NCBI RefSeq assembly: GCF_023923225.1
Contig: NZ_CP099489.1
Location: forward strand, 1,674,001 to 1,738,000
Origin: Ornithinimicrobium faecis
GTDB taxonomy: Bacteria; Actinomycetota; Actinomycetes; Actinomycetales; Dermatophilaceae
Length of the DNA: 64,000 bases
Direction: 5' to 3'
This document shows positions 30,359 to 39,152 of this stretch, one piece after another; positions within the stretch are counted from its first letter, which is position 1, and each line of letters opens with the position of its first letter. Position numbers and translations under genes: made by a program. Under the pieces are notes generated by a model. That model searched no databases, was not told the origin of the DNA, and worked only from the letters and a program-made list of their open reading frames with translations.

Positions 30359-32414
30359 TCAGCCCCTTGTCGCGTCGACCCTCTGACGGCGCTTCGTGGG
30401 TGGGGGAGTTGCGGGTGTGCTCATGGCGGAGCGTGCGAAGAACCCGGCGAAGCGGGCCAGCGCATGCACCCGGCGCGCACGCGTGAAACCCTGCCCACGC
30501 AGTGACGCCCCCAACCGGGCCAGGTCCGGCAGCTCAATTGAGAGCACGTGGCGGCTCTCGGGATGTCCACCATCGACCGGGTGGATCTGTGTGTCGAGCG
30601 TGGTGAGGTCGTGCAGCAACACCGTGGGGACGCGGGAGCGGATGGTCTTGGTCCCCGACAACTCCCACGGCTGGTCTGCGTCATCGCGGAAGCGCAGGGC
30701 ATAGGCCATCGCGACAGCACGACCGTCGGGGAACAGGGACAGGGTCCCCTCCGTCGGGGCGTTGCTGACCACACCTCGCACGTCGATCTCACCGACGATC
30801 GTGATGGGGTGTGCCGGGTCGGCCAGGAAGAGATCGATGCTCCGCACCTGCGCGCCGAGCGTCAGCACCACCGAGTCGTCCGGGGTGCGCATGCGCTCGC
30901 GGAACAGCACACCGTCCCCGGCGGTCGCGGCCCGGCGCGCAGCCATCGCGGCGAACGGTGCGTCCTCCGGCACAGCTGCCGCCACCACTGCCTCCCACTC
31001 CGGAGCCCGCCAGTCCGGCTGACCGGAGCGCCGGATCACCGCCTCCACGGACTGCTCCGCGACAGCCAGGATGGTGGCCGAGGGATTGACCCCGGCCGCG
31101 GCCGGCAGGCGTGAGCCATCCATCACCAGCAGCCCCGGATAGCCGTGGACCTCTCCGGCTGCATCGACGACCCCGGTCTCGTGGTCAGGCCCCTCCGGCA
31201 CGCCGTCGAGCGCGTGCACGGTGATCGTGCGGCGCAGCAGCGACCAGTTGGGCGGATTGCGCACCCGGGTGCCGAGCTGCCTGCACAGCACCGTGCTGAC
31301 CCTCAGCTGTGAGCGGTGCAGGCGAGCCTGCCAGCGGGTCCGCCAGGTGAGCAGCGCGTCGCCGTCCTCGTCCAGCCCGAGGATGCCGTTGGCCGAGTCA
31401 CGCCCCATGGCGAGCACAGCAAACGTGTTGCGCGGGTCCCGGCCGCGGACGCCGTTCCACCAGCTGTGCACGCGCTGCCCGGGGATGAGAGTGTCCAGCA
31501 GGTCACGCAGCGCCGGCGGGATGGCGCCATCCTGGACCTGGAACCAGACGGACCCTCTGCCCTCGGGGAAGTCCATGACCGACGTGGTGGTGATGGTCGG
31601 GCCGGTGCGCAGGTCCGCCGGTGGCGCCGCGGTCCTGCGCCCAGTGCGCAGCTCGGCCATCGTCAGGAAGTCGCCGTTGCCGGAGAACCCCTCACCGAGA
31701 CGGCGGGAGAGGCCCGGCAGGGTGCGGTGGACGTCACGAGCCCGCAGCAGCATCTCGGTCGTGGCGACCGTGCCGGCAGCCAGCACGACCCTGGGCGCGA
31801 CCCACTCGCGGGTCCCGGCCTGCGGATCCGTGGGTGTCGAGGCGATCACGGCATAGCCACCTCCCCGCTGCTCGATCCGGTCGACCTGCGCGTCGGTGAC
31901 GGCCTGCGCGCCGGCCGACTCGGCCACCGCCAGATAGTTTGGTGTCAAGCGTGTTCTTGGCGCCATGGTTGCAGCCGAGCACGCACTCGCCGACAAACGC
32001 GCAGCCGCGTCGCGGGACCCCGTGGATGTTGGGCCGCCACTGGTCGGGGTCACCGAAGGTCACGGCAAGGTTGGGGCGGGCGGTGGCCTCGGGGATGTTG
32101 CTGCGCGCCATGAAGTCCTCAATCAGGGCGGTGCGCGGCGCAGGACCTCCCGTCCGGGGATCATCCGTGGTGGGCGTGACCTCCAGCATGTGCGCGGCGA
32201 GGTCGTAGTAGGGGTCGAGAGCTCCCCGCCTCATGTGCAGGGGCCAGCGGTCTTCGAGCATCTGGTCAAACGGTCGAGCAAAGACATTGGCATAGGCCAG
32301 CGACCCGCCGCCCCAGCCGCCGGCCTGCGCGAACCGGGCGGCGGCCACGGCACCGCCGAACCCGCTGCCGACCACGATCACCTCTGCCTGCTGCGGGTCT
32401 GTCACCGGTGCCAT
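30359..32414 (-). pseudogene. Disrupted GMC oxidoreductase (cholesterol-oxidase-like)
   Basis: Read from ATG 32414, the product begins VIVVGSGFGGAVAAARFAQA, a GMC FAD-binding motif. It then jumps straight to GGWGGGSLAYANVFARPFDQ, so about 50 or more residues normally between these blocks are missing. Near 31,935 the frame shifts: GCNHGAKNTLDT continues as NYLAVAESAGAQAV only in another frame. Removing one A of an AAA run (plus strand TTT at 31938-31940) restores the family motif NTLDxNYL. The rest runs to 30359, including the C-terminal GMC block (GLLVMDGSRLPAAAGVNPSA) and an extra C-terminal domain of about 190 residues. It lies 4 bp downstream of the hydrolase fusion gene and was presumably co-transcribed. 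A sequencing error could explain the frameshift but not the deletion. Confidence 0.78.
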
Positions 32415-32418
32415 CTCC

Positions 32419-33789
32419 TCAGCCTTTCAGCTCGCGCAAGGACGGCGCGCCGACCAGGGCGGTCAGGGCTTCCCACACGGTGAGTGACTCTGCCTCGTCG
32501 GGGACGGGATCCAGCACTGGCCCGAAGAAGGCCCGTCGTGTGCCATCGGGTGCGGTCAGGCGCAGGATCGGTGTCCCGAGCTCGGTGTCGATGAGGTTGA
32601 CACCCTCTCCGTGCGAGGCCCGCAGTGCCTCGTCGTGCTCGGTGGACGTGCCGGCGTCGGCCAGGCTACTTGGCAGCCCGCACCGCGCCAGTGCGGCGCG
32701 GAAGTCCGCCAACCAGTCGTGCTCAGTGCCGTATGCGGACTGGTCGGGTGACTGCTCCCCGTCCCCTGTGGGGTCCTCCCCAGAGCGCTCGGCACCGTCG
32801 GGCGTGGTCCACAACGCCTCGTAGAACGCGCCGAGTGCCTCGCTCCCGTGCCCGGTCTGGACAGCGGTGGCGATGCGGGCCGGGATCCAGAGATAACCGT
32901 CGGGGTCTCCCTCCGGATCGTCCTCGCGGTGCTCGTTGAGCACGGACAGGCTCATCACCCTCCAGGTGACCTCGAGGGGCACCTGCTCGGCGACCTGCTT
33001 GAGCCACCGCGCCGTGTGTCGCGTGAGTGGACAGGTCGGGTCGAGCCAGAAGTCCACGCCCCAAGCCTCAGCCGACGCGTCCCCCGCGGCCAGCGCCTCG
33101 CGCAGCACCTCGGCAACCTGGTCAGCATGGGTGATCGGCAGCAGGTGGGTGGCCCGCGGCACGGTGACGACCTGCGTGTCGGCCCCGGCCTCGGCATAAC
33201 GCCGCGCATGCACCCGCATCTGGTCGAACTGACCGTTGACCAGGAAGACCGGACACTTCACATGCTCCAACAGGCTGGCCCGGCACTCGTCAAAGACCAC
33301 CTGCCACGCCGCGGGCAGGGCCGCATAGCTCTCAGCTCCGGGCAGGGGGTGCTCACCGGCGCCCAAGCGCCGCATCACCGCATTGGAGGCGCGCGCCATC
33401 CGCTCGGCCCCCACGAGCGGGAGCAGGTCGGCGAAGCGGCGATAGAGCCCGGCCAGGGGACCCACCGGCTCCGCACTGGACCCGATGAGGACCAGGGCGT
33501 CGAGCGTGCCCGGGTGCCTGTCGGCATACAGCATGGCGAGGTAACCACCCAGGCTGTGGCCGGCCAGGACGACGCGCTGACCGGGGGAGGCGCCGTCCAC
33601 GGCGGCCCTGATCGTCGCCACCGCCGCGTCGCCGGTGAACTCCTCCGAGACCCGCGAGCCGTGTCCCGGCAGGTCGACCGCGACCACCTCGGTCTCCGGC
33701 AGCAGCGGGGGATAGGCCTGCCACTCGGAGGCGTCCATGCGGGTGCCGTGGACCAGCACGAGGCGGGGCGCGATCGGAGGCTCACTCAC
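32419..33789 (-). CDS. Alpha/beta-hydrolase fused to a DsbA/Rv2466c-like domain
   Basis: A continuous 456-residue frame joining two enzymes. Residues 1-235 are an alpha/beta hydrolase: oxyanion HG in VLVHGTRMD, nucleophile Ser79 in LAGHSLGGYL, Asp189 in NGQFDQ and His215 in RATHLLP. Residues 244-456 match the mycothiol-dependent DsbA-like reductases (Rv2466c type): VDFWLDPTCPLTRHTARWL, RVMSLSVLNEHRED, AGTSTEHDEALRASHGEG, GTPILRLT and FFGPVLDPVP. The usual CPWA/CPWC active site is CPLT, with the first Cys (Cys253) retained. The start is GTG 33789 behind a leaderless TAGGCT box. It heads a two-gene unit with the disrupted GMC oxidoreductase. The combined reaction is unknown. Confidence 0.85.
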   Translation of the reverse strand: MSEPPIAPRLVLVHGTRMDASEWQAYPPLLPETEVVAVDLPGHGSRVSEEFTGDAAVATIRAAVDGASPGQRVVLAGHSLGGYLAMLYADRHPGTLDALVLIGSSAEPVGPLAGLYRRFADLLPLVGAERMARASNAVMRRLGAGEHPLPGAESYAALPAAWQVVFDECRASLLEHVKCPVFLVNGQFDQMRVHARRYAEAGADTQVVTVPRATHLLPITHADQVAEVLREALAAGDASAEAWGVDFWLDPTCPLTRHTARWLKQVAEQVPLEVTWRVMSLSVLNEHREDDPEGDPDGYLWIPARIATAVQTGHGSEALGAFYEALWTTPDGAERSGEDPTGDGEQSPDQSAYGTEHDWLADFRAALARCGLPSSLADAGTSTEHDEALRASHGEGVNLIDTELGTPILRLTAPDGTRRAFFGPVLDPVPDEAESLTVWEALTALVGAPSLRELKG

Positions 33790-33795
33790 TCGTCC

Positions 33796-33801
33796 AGCCT
33801 A
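33796..33801 (-). promoter_or_regulatory. Leaderless -10 box (TAGGCT)
   Basis: On the minus strand TAGGCT plus 6 nt precedes GTG 33789. Confidence 0.55.
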
Positions 33802-33930
33802 GGGGTGTTGTGTGCTCACCAACTGGGAACGCAATCCGGCGCCGGATTTGCCATTAACCTTGGGTCTTGTGTCGACGACAACCTGCCGTGCCGCTGCCCT
33901 GACCGCCCCGACCCGGGCGGGGGTGCGCTG

Positions 33931-34878
33931 ATGGCCGGCGGCCTGGTCGCGCTGCTGGACGACATCGCAGCGATCGCGCGCATCGCGGCAGCCTCCGTCG
34001 ACGACGTGGCCGCGGCCGCTGCACGGGCTGGCTCCAAATCCCTGGGCGTGGTGATCGACGATGCGGCGGTCACCCCGCGCTATGTCACCGGCGCCGAGCC
34101 CAATCGTGAACTGCCGATCATCAAGAAGATCGCGATCGGCTCGATCCGCAACAAGCTGCTCTTCATCCTCCCGGCGATCATGCTGCTCAGCCAGTTTGTG
34201 CCGTGGACCCTCACGCCGATCCTCATGCTCGGCGGCACGTATCTCTGTTTTGAGGGCGCAGAGAAGGTCTACGAGATCATCGCTGGGCACAACAAGAAGA
34301 AGAAGGACACGCCTGCCGCTGAGCAAGGGCCGGAGCAGGAGAACAAGATGGTGCGCGGCGCCATCACGACCGACTTCATCCTGTCTGCAGAGATCATGGT
34401 CATCGCCCTCAACGAGGTGACCGAGGAGCCGTTCGTCAGCCGGCTCATCATCCTGATCGTCGTGGCGCTCGCCATCACGGCGCTGGTCTATGGCGCGGTC
34501 GCCCTCATCATCAAGATGGACGACATCGGCCTGAAGCTGGCGGAGAACGAGAGCGAGTTCTCTACCAAGATCGGGATGGGCCTGGTCAAGGCGATGCCGA
34601 TCGTGCTCAGCGTGCTCTCGACCGTCGGCATCGTCGCCATGCTCTGGGTCGGTGGTCACATCATCCTGGTCGGCATGAACGACCTCGGCTTCTCCCCGAT
34701 CTATGACTGGGTGCACCACCTCGAGGGGATCGTCGGCGGCTGGATCCCGGCCATCGAGGGAGCCCTCGCCTGGCTGACCAACACCTTCTTCTCCGCGATC
34801 CTCGGCCTGATCTGGGGCGCCATCATCGTCACCGTGATCCACTTCCTGCCGATCGGCCGCAAGGACCCCGTCCACTGA
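33931..34878 (+). CDS. DUF808 (YedI-like) membrane protein
   Basis: A 315-residue inner-membrane protein of the DUF808 family. The N-terminus MAGGLVALLDDIAAIARIAA, the following SVDDVAAAAARAGSKSLGVV, and NRELPIIKKIAIGSIRNKLL are hallmark blocks, with several membrane segments after residue 75. ATG 33931 begins the conserved N-terminus; the frame is open further upstream but nothing there is family-like. A highly charged loop (HNKKKKDTPAAEQGPEQENK) lies between membrane segments. The function of the family is not known. It is followed directly by a tandem 32-bp repeat. Confidence 0.9.
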   Translation: MAGGLVALLDDIAAIARIAAASVDDVAAAAARAGSKSLGVVIDDAAVTPRYVTGAEPNRELPIIKKIAIGSIRNKLLFILPAIMLLSQFVPWTLTPILMLGGTYLCFEGAEKVYEIIAGHNKKKKDTPAAEQGPEQENKMVRGAITTDFILSAEIMVIALNEVTEEPFVSRLIILIVVALAITALVYGAVALIIKMDDIGLKLAENESEFSTKIGMGLVKAMPIVLSVLSTVGIVAMLWVGGHIILVGMNDLGFSPIYDWVHHLEGIVGGWIPAIEGALAWLTNTFFSAILGLIWGAIIVTVIHFLPIGRKDPVH

Positions 34879-34995
34879 TCGCCACACCGTGCGCTCGGTG
34901 GCGCCAAATCTCGCCGCCCCATGCGCTCGGTCGTGAGTTTTCTCGCCGCCCCATGCGCTCGGTCGTAAGTTTTCTCGCCACACGGCGCGCTCGGT
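34879..34995 (+). repeat. Tandem 32-bp repeat array (second family)
   Basis: Two near-identical 32-bp units begin with TCTCGCCGCCCCATGCGCTC at 34909 and 34941 (they differ at one base, TCGTGAG/TCGTAAG). A diverged unit precedes them (about 34879) and one follows (34973, TCTCGCCACACGGCGCGCTC), making four copies. The array fills the space between the DUF808 gene and the oligopeptidase promoter. No spacers separate the units, so it is not a CRISPR. Confidence 0.85.
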
Positions 34996-35050
34996 CGTTG
35001 GAGAGGAGGGGGGCGACGGATCTCGTTGGGATCCTTGCCCGGTGGCCAGA

Positions 35051-35056
35051 TAGCCT
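35051..35056 (+). promoter_or_regulatory. Leaderless -10 box (TAGCCT)
   Basis: TAGCCT plus 7 nt precedes GTG 35064; the local sequence TAGCCTCGG is shared with the yggS promoter. Confidence 0.6.
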
Positions 35057-35063
35057 CGGGCGG

Positions 35064-37175
35064 GTGAGTCAACTTCCCACCCCTCCGGCAGCGACCAAGA
35101 TCGAGCACCTGCGGGAGCACCACGGCGAGAGCGTCAACGACCCCTACGAGTGGCTGCGCGACAAGAACGACCCCAAGGTCATCGCGCACCTGGAGGCGGA
35201 GAACGCCTACACGCAGGCGCGGACCAGCCACCTGGACGGCCTGACCGACGCGGTCTTCACCGAGATCAAGTCCCGCACCCAGCAGACCGACCTGTCGGTG
35301 CCGGTGCGGCACGGTGACTGGTGGTACTACTCCCGCACGGTCGAGGGCCAGCAGTATGCGATCCACTCGCGGATCGCGCTCACCGACAGCCCGGAGCGCC
35401 CCCAACTCGAGCCGGGCGGAGCGCCGGCCCACGAGCAGATCCTGCTGGACGGCAACGCCGAGGCAGCGGGCGAGTCCTTCCTGGCCTTCGGGGCCTTCGA
35501 GGTCAGCCACGACGGGATGCAGGTGGCCTATTCGATCGACACCAGCGGTGACGAGCGGTTCACGGTCCGGATCAAGGACCTGGCGACCGGCACTGTCACC
35601 GAGCCGGGGATCGAGGGCGTCGGCTACGGCCTGGCTTGGTCCGCCGACGGCAGCCACCTGTTCTACACCCGGGTCGATGACGCCTGGCGACCGCACCAGG
35701 TCTGGCGCCACGAGATCGGCGGGAGCGGTGAGGACACGCTGATCTTCCAGGAGGACGACGAGCGCTATTGGATGGGCCTGGACACCTCCCGCGACGAGAC
35801 GCACATCATGATCGGCCTGGGCACCAAGAACACCTCCGAATACCGGATCCTGCCGGCCACCGACCCCCTGGGTGAGTTCCGCGTGGTCTCCCCGCGTGAG
35901 GAGGGCGTGGAGTATGCCGTGGAGGTCGCCGGTGACGACCTGTGGATCGTGCACAACAAGTCTCACAAGGACTCCGAGCTCGCCCGCGCCCCGCTCAACT
36001 CGACCTCGTCCGCGGACTGGACGAGCGTCATACCGGGGCAGGACGGTCAGCGGATCGTCGGGGTCGACGCCTTCGCCACCCACCTGGCCGTCTCGCTGCG
36101 CCGCGACGCCCTGAGTCAGGTGCGCATCCTGCCGCTCGACGCCGCCAGCGAGACCGGCGTGGGCGAGGGTTATCAGGTGCCGGTCGACGAGGTCGTCTAC
36201 AGCATCGACACCGGCAACAACCCGGCCCATGACACCGCGAGTCTGCAGGTGGTCATCGAGTCGCTGGTCACCCCGCGCTCGGTCTATGACGTCGACCTGG
36301 CCACCGGTGAGCTGACCCTGCTCAAGCGCCAGCCGGTCCTGGGCGGCTATGACCCGAATGACTATGTGCAGCACCGTCTCTGGGCGACCGCGGCGGACGG
36401 CACCCAGGTGCCGATCTCGCTGGTCGCGCGCAAGGACGTGAGCCCGGACGGCACCGCGCCCGGGCTGCTCTATGGCTACGGCTCCTACGAGATCTCGGTC
36501 GACCCCTACTTCTCGGTGGCCCGGCTGTCCTACCTCGACCGCGGCGTCGTCTATGCGATCGCGCACATCCGCGGCGGCGGCGAGATGGGGCGCGGCTGGT
36601 ATGAGAACGGCCGGATGGAGCACAAGAAGAACACCTTCACCGACTTTGTGACCTGTGCCGACGAGCTGGTCTCCTCAGGCTGGGTGGCTCCCGATCGTCT
36701 TGCGGCAGAGGGCGGCTCGGCTGGCGGGCTGCTGATGGGCGCGGTGCTCAACCTGGCGCCGGAGAAGTTCCGCGCGGTGCATGCCGCGGTGCCCTTCGTC
36801 GATGCCCTCACCACGATCCTGGACCCCTCGCTGCCGCTGACCGTGGGGGAGTGGGAGGAGTGGGGCAACCCGCTGGAGTCCGGCGACGTCTACGAATACA
36901 TGCGGACCTACACGCCGTATGAAAACATCCGCGCCGTCGACTATCCGGCGATCCTGGCGACCACCGGCCTCAACGACACCCGGGTCTTCTTCGTCGAGCC
37001 GGCCAAGTGGGTCGCGCGTCTGCGCGAGACCGTCACCAGCGACCCGCAGACCCGGCCAGTGCTGCTCAAGACCGAGATGGTGGCCGGGCACGGCGGAAAG
37101 ACGGGGCGGTATGACGCGTGGCGGGAGACGGCCTTCGAGGTCGCCTTCCTGCTGGATCAGTTGGGCGCCAACTGA
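35064..37175 (+). CDS. ptrB: Oligopeptidase B / prolyl-oligopeptidase family (S9A) serine peptidase
   Basis: A 703-residue cytoplasmic peptidase. Residues 1-80 and 410-703 form the alpha/beta-hydrolase domain; the middle (about 80-400) is a beta-propeller that limits access to oligopeptides. Catalytic residues are visible: Ser in AEGGSAGGLLMG, Asp in TTGLNDTRVFFVEPAKW and His in MVAGHGGKTGRYD. The RGGGEMGRGWYENGR block is typical of oligopeptidase B, which cleaves after basic residues. The start GTG 35064 follows a leaderless -10 box. The open frame extends upstream into the repeat array, but that part is not family-like. Confidence 0.92.
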   Translation: MSQLPTPPAATKIEHLREHHGESVNDPYEWLRDKNDPKVIAHLEAENAYTQARTSHLDGLTDAVFTEIKSRTQQTDLSVPVRHGDWWYYSRTVEGQQYAIHSRIALTDSPERPQLEPGGAPAHEQILLDGNAEAAGESFLAFGAFEVSHDGMQVAYSIDTSGDERFTVRIKDLATGTVTEPGIEGVGYGLAWSADGSHLFYTRVDDAWRPHQVWRHEIGGSGEDTLIFQEDDERYWMGLDTSRDETHIMIGLGTKNTSEYRILPATDPLGEFRVVSPREEGVEYAVEVAGDDLWIVHNKSHKDSELARAPLNSTSSADWTSVIPGQDGQRIVGVDAFATHLAVSLRRDALSQVRILPLDAASETGVGEGYQVPVDEVVYSIDTGNNPAHDTASLQVVIESLVTPRSVYDVDLATGELTLLKRQPVLGGYDPNDYVQHRLWATAADGTQVPISLVARKDVSPDGTAPGLLYGYGSYEISVDPYFSVARLSYLDRGVVYAIAHIRGGGEMGRGWYENGRMEHKKNTFTDFVTCADELVSSGWVAPDRLAAEGGSAGGLLMGAVLNLAPEKFRAVHAAVPFVDALTTILDPSLPLTVGEWEEWGNPLESGDVYEYMRTYTPYENIRAVDYPAILATTGLNDTRVFFVEPAKWVARLRETVTSDPQTRPVLLKTEMVAGHGGKTGRYDAWRETAFEVAFLLDQLGAN

Positions 37176-37250
37176 ACAGAGTCTGGGAACCTGATGGCCT
37201 GATCGCCCGTCGCATGGACAGAACGATCACCGACCTCAGGGAGCAGGACC

Positions 37251-37901
37251 ATGAACACACCACCTTCACGCGGGAGGACCTGGCTAGCTGCGGGCGGAGG
37301 GACGGTCCTCGGGGCCGTGCTGGCCGTCGGCCTGCTCGTGGGGCTGGGGTGGAGCGCTGACGGATCGGCGGCCTCCACCTCCGGTGAGCTCGCCCTCCCG
37401 GACACGGCGGACGGACTGCGCCTGCAGGACGTGGTCATGGAGGAGGTGTCGGACCGACCGGCTGACGAGTTGTTGGCACAAGGGCGCGCCGAGGCCGCCG
37501 AGTTGCTCAGCGCGAGCCGCGGAGGTGCCCCGGCGGCAGCGCAGACCTACGCCGACGACGAGCTCGAGACCCGGGTGACGGTCTGGGCGGTCGCCGATGA
37601 GTCCCCGTCGCTGTGGAGCGCTGTGGAGAGCGACGCGCTCGCGGAGTCCATGAGGACCAAGACGCCCTTCGAGTGGGTCGAGCGCGGCGACACCGCCGAG
37701 GACGGCAGCACGGTCGAGTGCCTCCTGCGGGCCACCAACCCAGCCATGCAGGACAGTGACCAGGAGACGGAGGCTCACGTCCAGGAGTGCCAGCTCGTCA
37801 CCGACGGCGTCACGCTGATCCTGCAGGGCGGCAACCTGGACTCCATCGACAGGCCCGTGGCGATCCTGCGGGACGTCGCCAGCAACCTCGAGCAGGACTA
37901 G
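37251..37901 (+). CDS. Hypothetical exported, membrane-anchored protein (216 aa)
   Basis: A 216-residue protein with a single N-terminal hydrophobic segment (residues 11-32, AAGGGTVLGAVLAVGLLVGL) preceded by basic residues, so the rest is probably extracytoplasmic. The outer part is acidic, with two cysteines in ECLLRA and ECQLVT that could form a disulfide. I do not recognise a family. A GGGAG site lies 9 nt before ATG 37251. It follows the peptidase gene by 75 bp. Confidence 0.7.
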   Translation: MNTPPSRGRTWLAAGGGTVLGAVLAVGLLVGLGWSADGSAASTSGELALPDTADGLRLQDVVMEEVSDRPADELLAQGRAEAAELLSASRGGAPAAAQTYADDELETRVTVWAVADESPSLWSAVESDALAESMRTKTPFEWVERGDTAEDGSTVECLLRATNPAMQDSDQETEAHVQECQLVTDGVTLILQGGNLDSIDRPVAILRDVASNLEQD

Positions 37902-37948
37902 GCCCCGCACCGATGGTCGGTTCCCCTGCGCGTGGTGCGCTGAAGCAG

Positions 37949-37954
37949 TAGGGT
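37949..37954 (+). promoter_or_regulatory. Leaderless -10 box (TAGGGT)
   Basis: TAGGGT plus 6 nt precedes ATG 37961. Confidence 0.5.
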
Positions 37955-37960
37955 TCGGCC

Positions 37961-38662
37961 ATGGTGGGGACTGCAACGCCGCAGCGGCACGAGGCACCGG
38001 CAGGGGCCGTGCCCCGTCAGTGGGGCGTTCTCCGCCTCGTCCTGCTCGTTGTCCTGGGCGTTGCTGTGATCGGCGCGGCGCTGACCGCGGTCCGACCAGC
38101 CAGCACGGAGGACCTGCACGACGCGCTGCGCTCGGGGGAGGTCACTCAGGTCCACCTGGTGGGAGACCTGCCGCCGCCCGCGGTCGTCACCGAGGACATC
38201 GACGTCGCCTACGCCCACATCCTGTGGCACGACGGTCTCCTGGACCGCCACACCCACGTCCCGCAGCAGTCGCGGTGGGGCCCCACGCCGGGCGATGCCG
38301 CAGAGTTGCGAGCTGACCTGAACGCGGCTGCGCGTGGCGACCTGAGCATCACCACTCAGGGCTACAACGCTGGCTCCCACGGCTACTGGGGCGACTGGTG
38401 GGTGGCCACCTGGGTCTCCTTCACGATGATGCTGCTGATGCTGGTCGGGCTCGTCATCCTGTTCACCGGTCCGACACCACGGCGCGCGACCCGGTGGGCC
38501 TGGTTCTGGCTGGCGTGGGGCAGTGGCGGGGTGGCGCTCCTGCTCTATCCCCTCCTGGGTCTGCCGCGAGACGGTCAGCCGGTGCGGCCGACAGGGCGTC
38601 GCCTGACCGGAGGGTGGGCGCTCCTCATCTCCGTCTTCGTGTTCGGCGCCATGTTCAGTTAG
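37961..38662 (+). CDS. Hypothetical membrane protein (233 aa)
   Basis: A 233-residue protein with an N-terminal membrane segment (about residues 25-45), an extracytoplasmic domain of about 100 residues and three C-terminal hydrophobic segments (about 145-165, 180-200 and 215-233). The outer part contains VTQVHLVGDLPPPAVVTEDI, somewhat like small beta-rich sensor domains. No family is recognised. Confidence 0.7.
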   Translation: MVGTATPQRHEAPAGAVPRQWGVLRLVLLVVLGVAVIGAALTAVRPASTEDLHDALRSGEVTQVHLVGDLPPPAVVTEDIDVAYAHILWHDGLLDRHTHVPQQSRWGPTPGDAAELRADLNAAARGDLSITTQGYNAGSHGYWGDWWVATWVSFTMMLLMLVGLVILFTGPTPRRATRWAWFWLAWGSGGVALLLYPLLGLPRDGQPVRPTGRRLTGGWALLISVFVFGAMFS

Positions 38663-38711
38663 CGACACGCTGAGGAACCGGCGGCGGGCGTCTTCTGCCA
38701 TGCTGAGGGGC

Positions 38712-39152
38712 GTGCCGGAGCGCCCCTGCCAGTTCTGCGCAATCATCCGCGGTGAGCAGCCCGCGGAGATCGTGCTGGAGACCCCTGAGGTGATCGCGTT
38801 CCTGGACCGGCGCCCGGTGTTCAAGGGGCACGTCCTGGTCTGCCCGCGCGAGCACGTCGTCACGCTGACCGACCTGCCCGATGAGCTGCTCGAGCCGGTG
38901 TTTGCCGGCGCCCGGCTGATGGCCGCCGCGGTCAAGGCCGGCCTGGGCAGCACGGGGTCGTTCGTGGCCCTGAACAACACGGTCAGCCAGTCGGTGCCGC
39001 ACCTGCACGTGCACGTCGTGCCGCGCACCAAGGGCGACGGGCTGCGGGGCTTCTTCTGGCCGCGCACGACCTACGCCGACGGCGAGATGACCTCGTATGC
39101 CGACCGGTTGCGGTCGGCCCTCGACGTCACCGGCGGCGGGGGTGCGCGGTGA
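38712..39152 (+). CDS. HIT-family hydrolase
   Basis: A histidine-triad nucleotide-binding protein of about 146 residues. The N-terminal CQFCAIIRGEQPAEIV and the C-terminal triad VPHLHVHVVPR (HxHxH) are diagnostic; the middle His of the triad is the nucleophile on nucleoside phosphoramidates or dinucleotides. I favour GTG 38712 (a CATGCT -10-like box lies 7 nt upstream); an ATG at 38700 would add four residues. It ends in a GTGA overlap with the EEP nuclease gene. Confidence 0.88.
   Translation: MPERPCQFCAIIRGEQPAEIVLETPEVIAFLDRRPVFKGHVLVCPREHVVTLTDLPDELLEPVFAGARLMAAAVKAGLGSTGSFVALNNTVSQSVPHLHVHVVPRTKGDGLRGFFWPRTTYADGEMTSYADRLRSALDVTGGGGAR

Noticed and set aside
32848-33930. N-terminal extension of the DUF808 frame
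   Set aside because: The open frame runs antisense through the hydrolase fusion; the conserved DUF808 N-terminus starts at 33931.
34879-34995. CRISPR array
   Set aside because: Repeats are directly abutting 32-bp units with no unique spacers and no cas genes nearby.
34701-36623. Minus-strand frame of 640 codons opposite DUF808 and ptrB
   Set aside because: Shadow of the peptidase gene, crossing the repeat array, without motifs.
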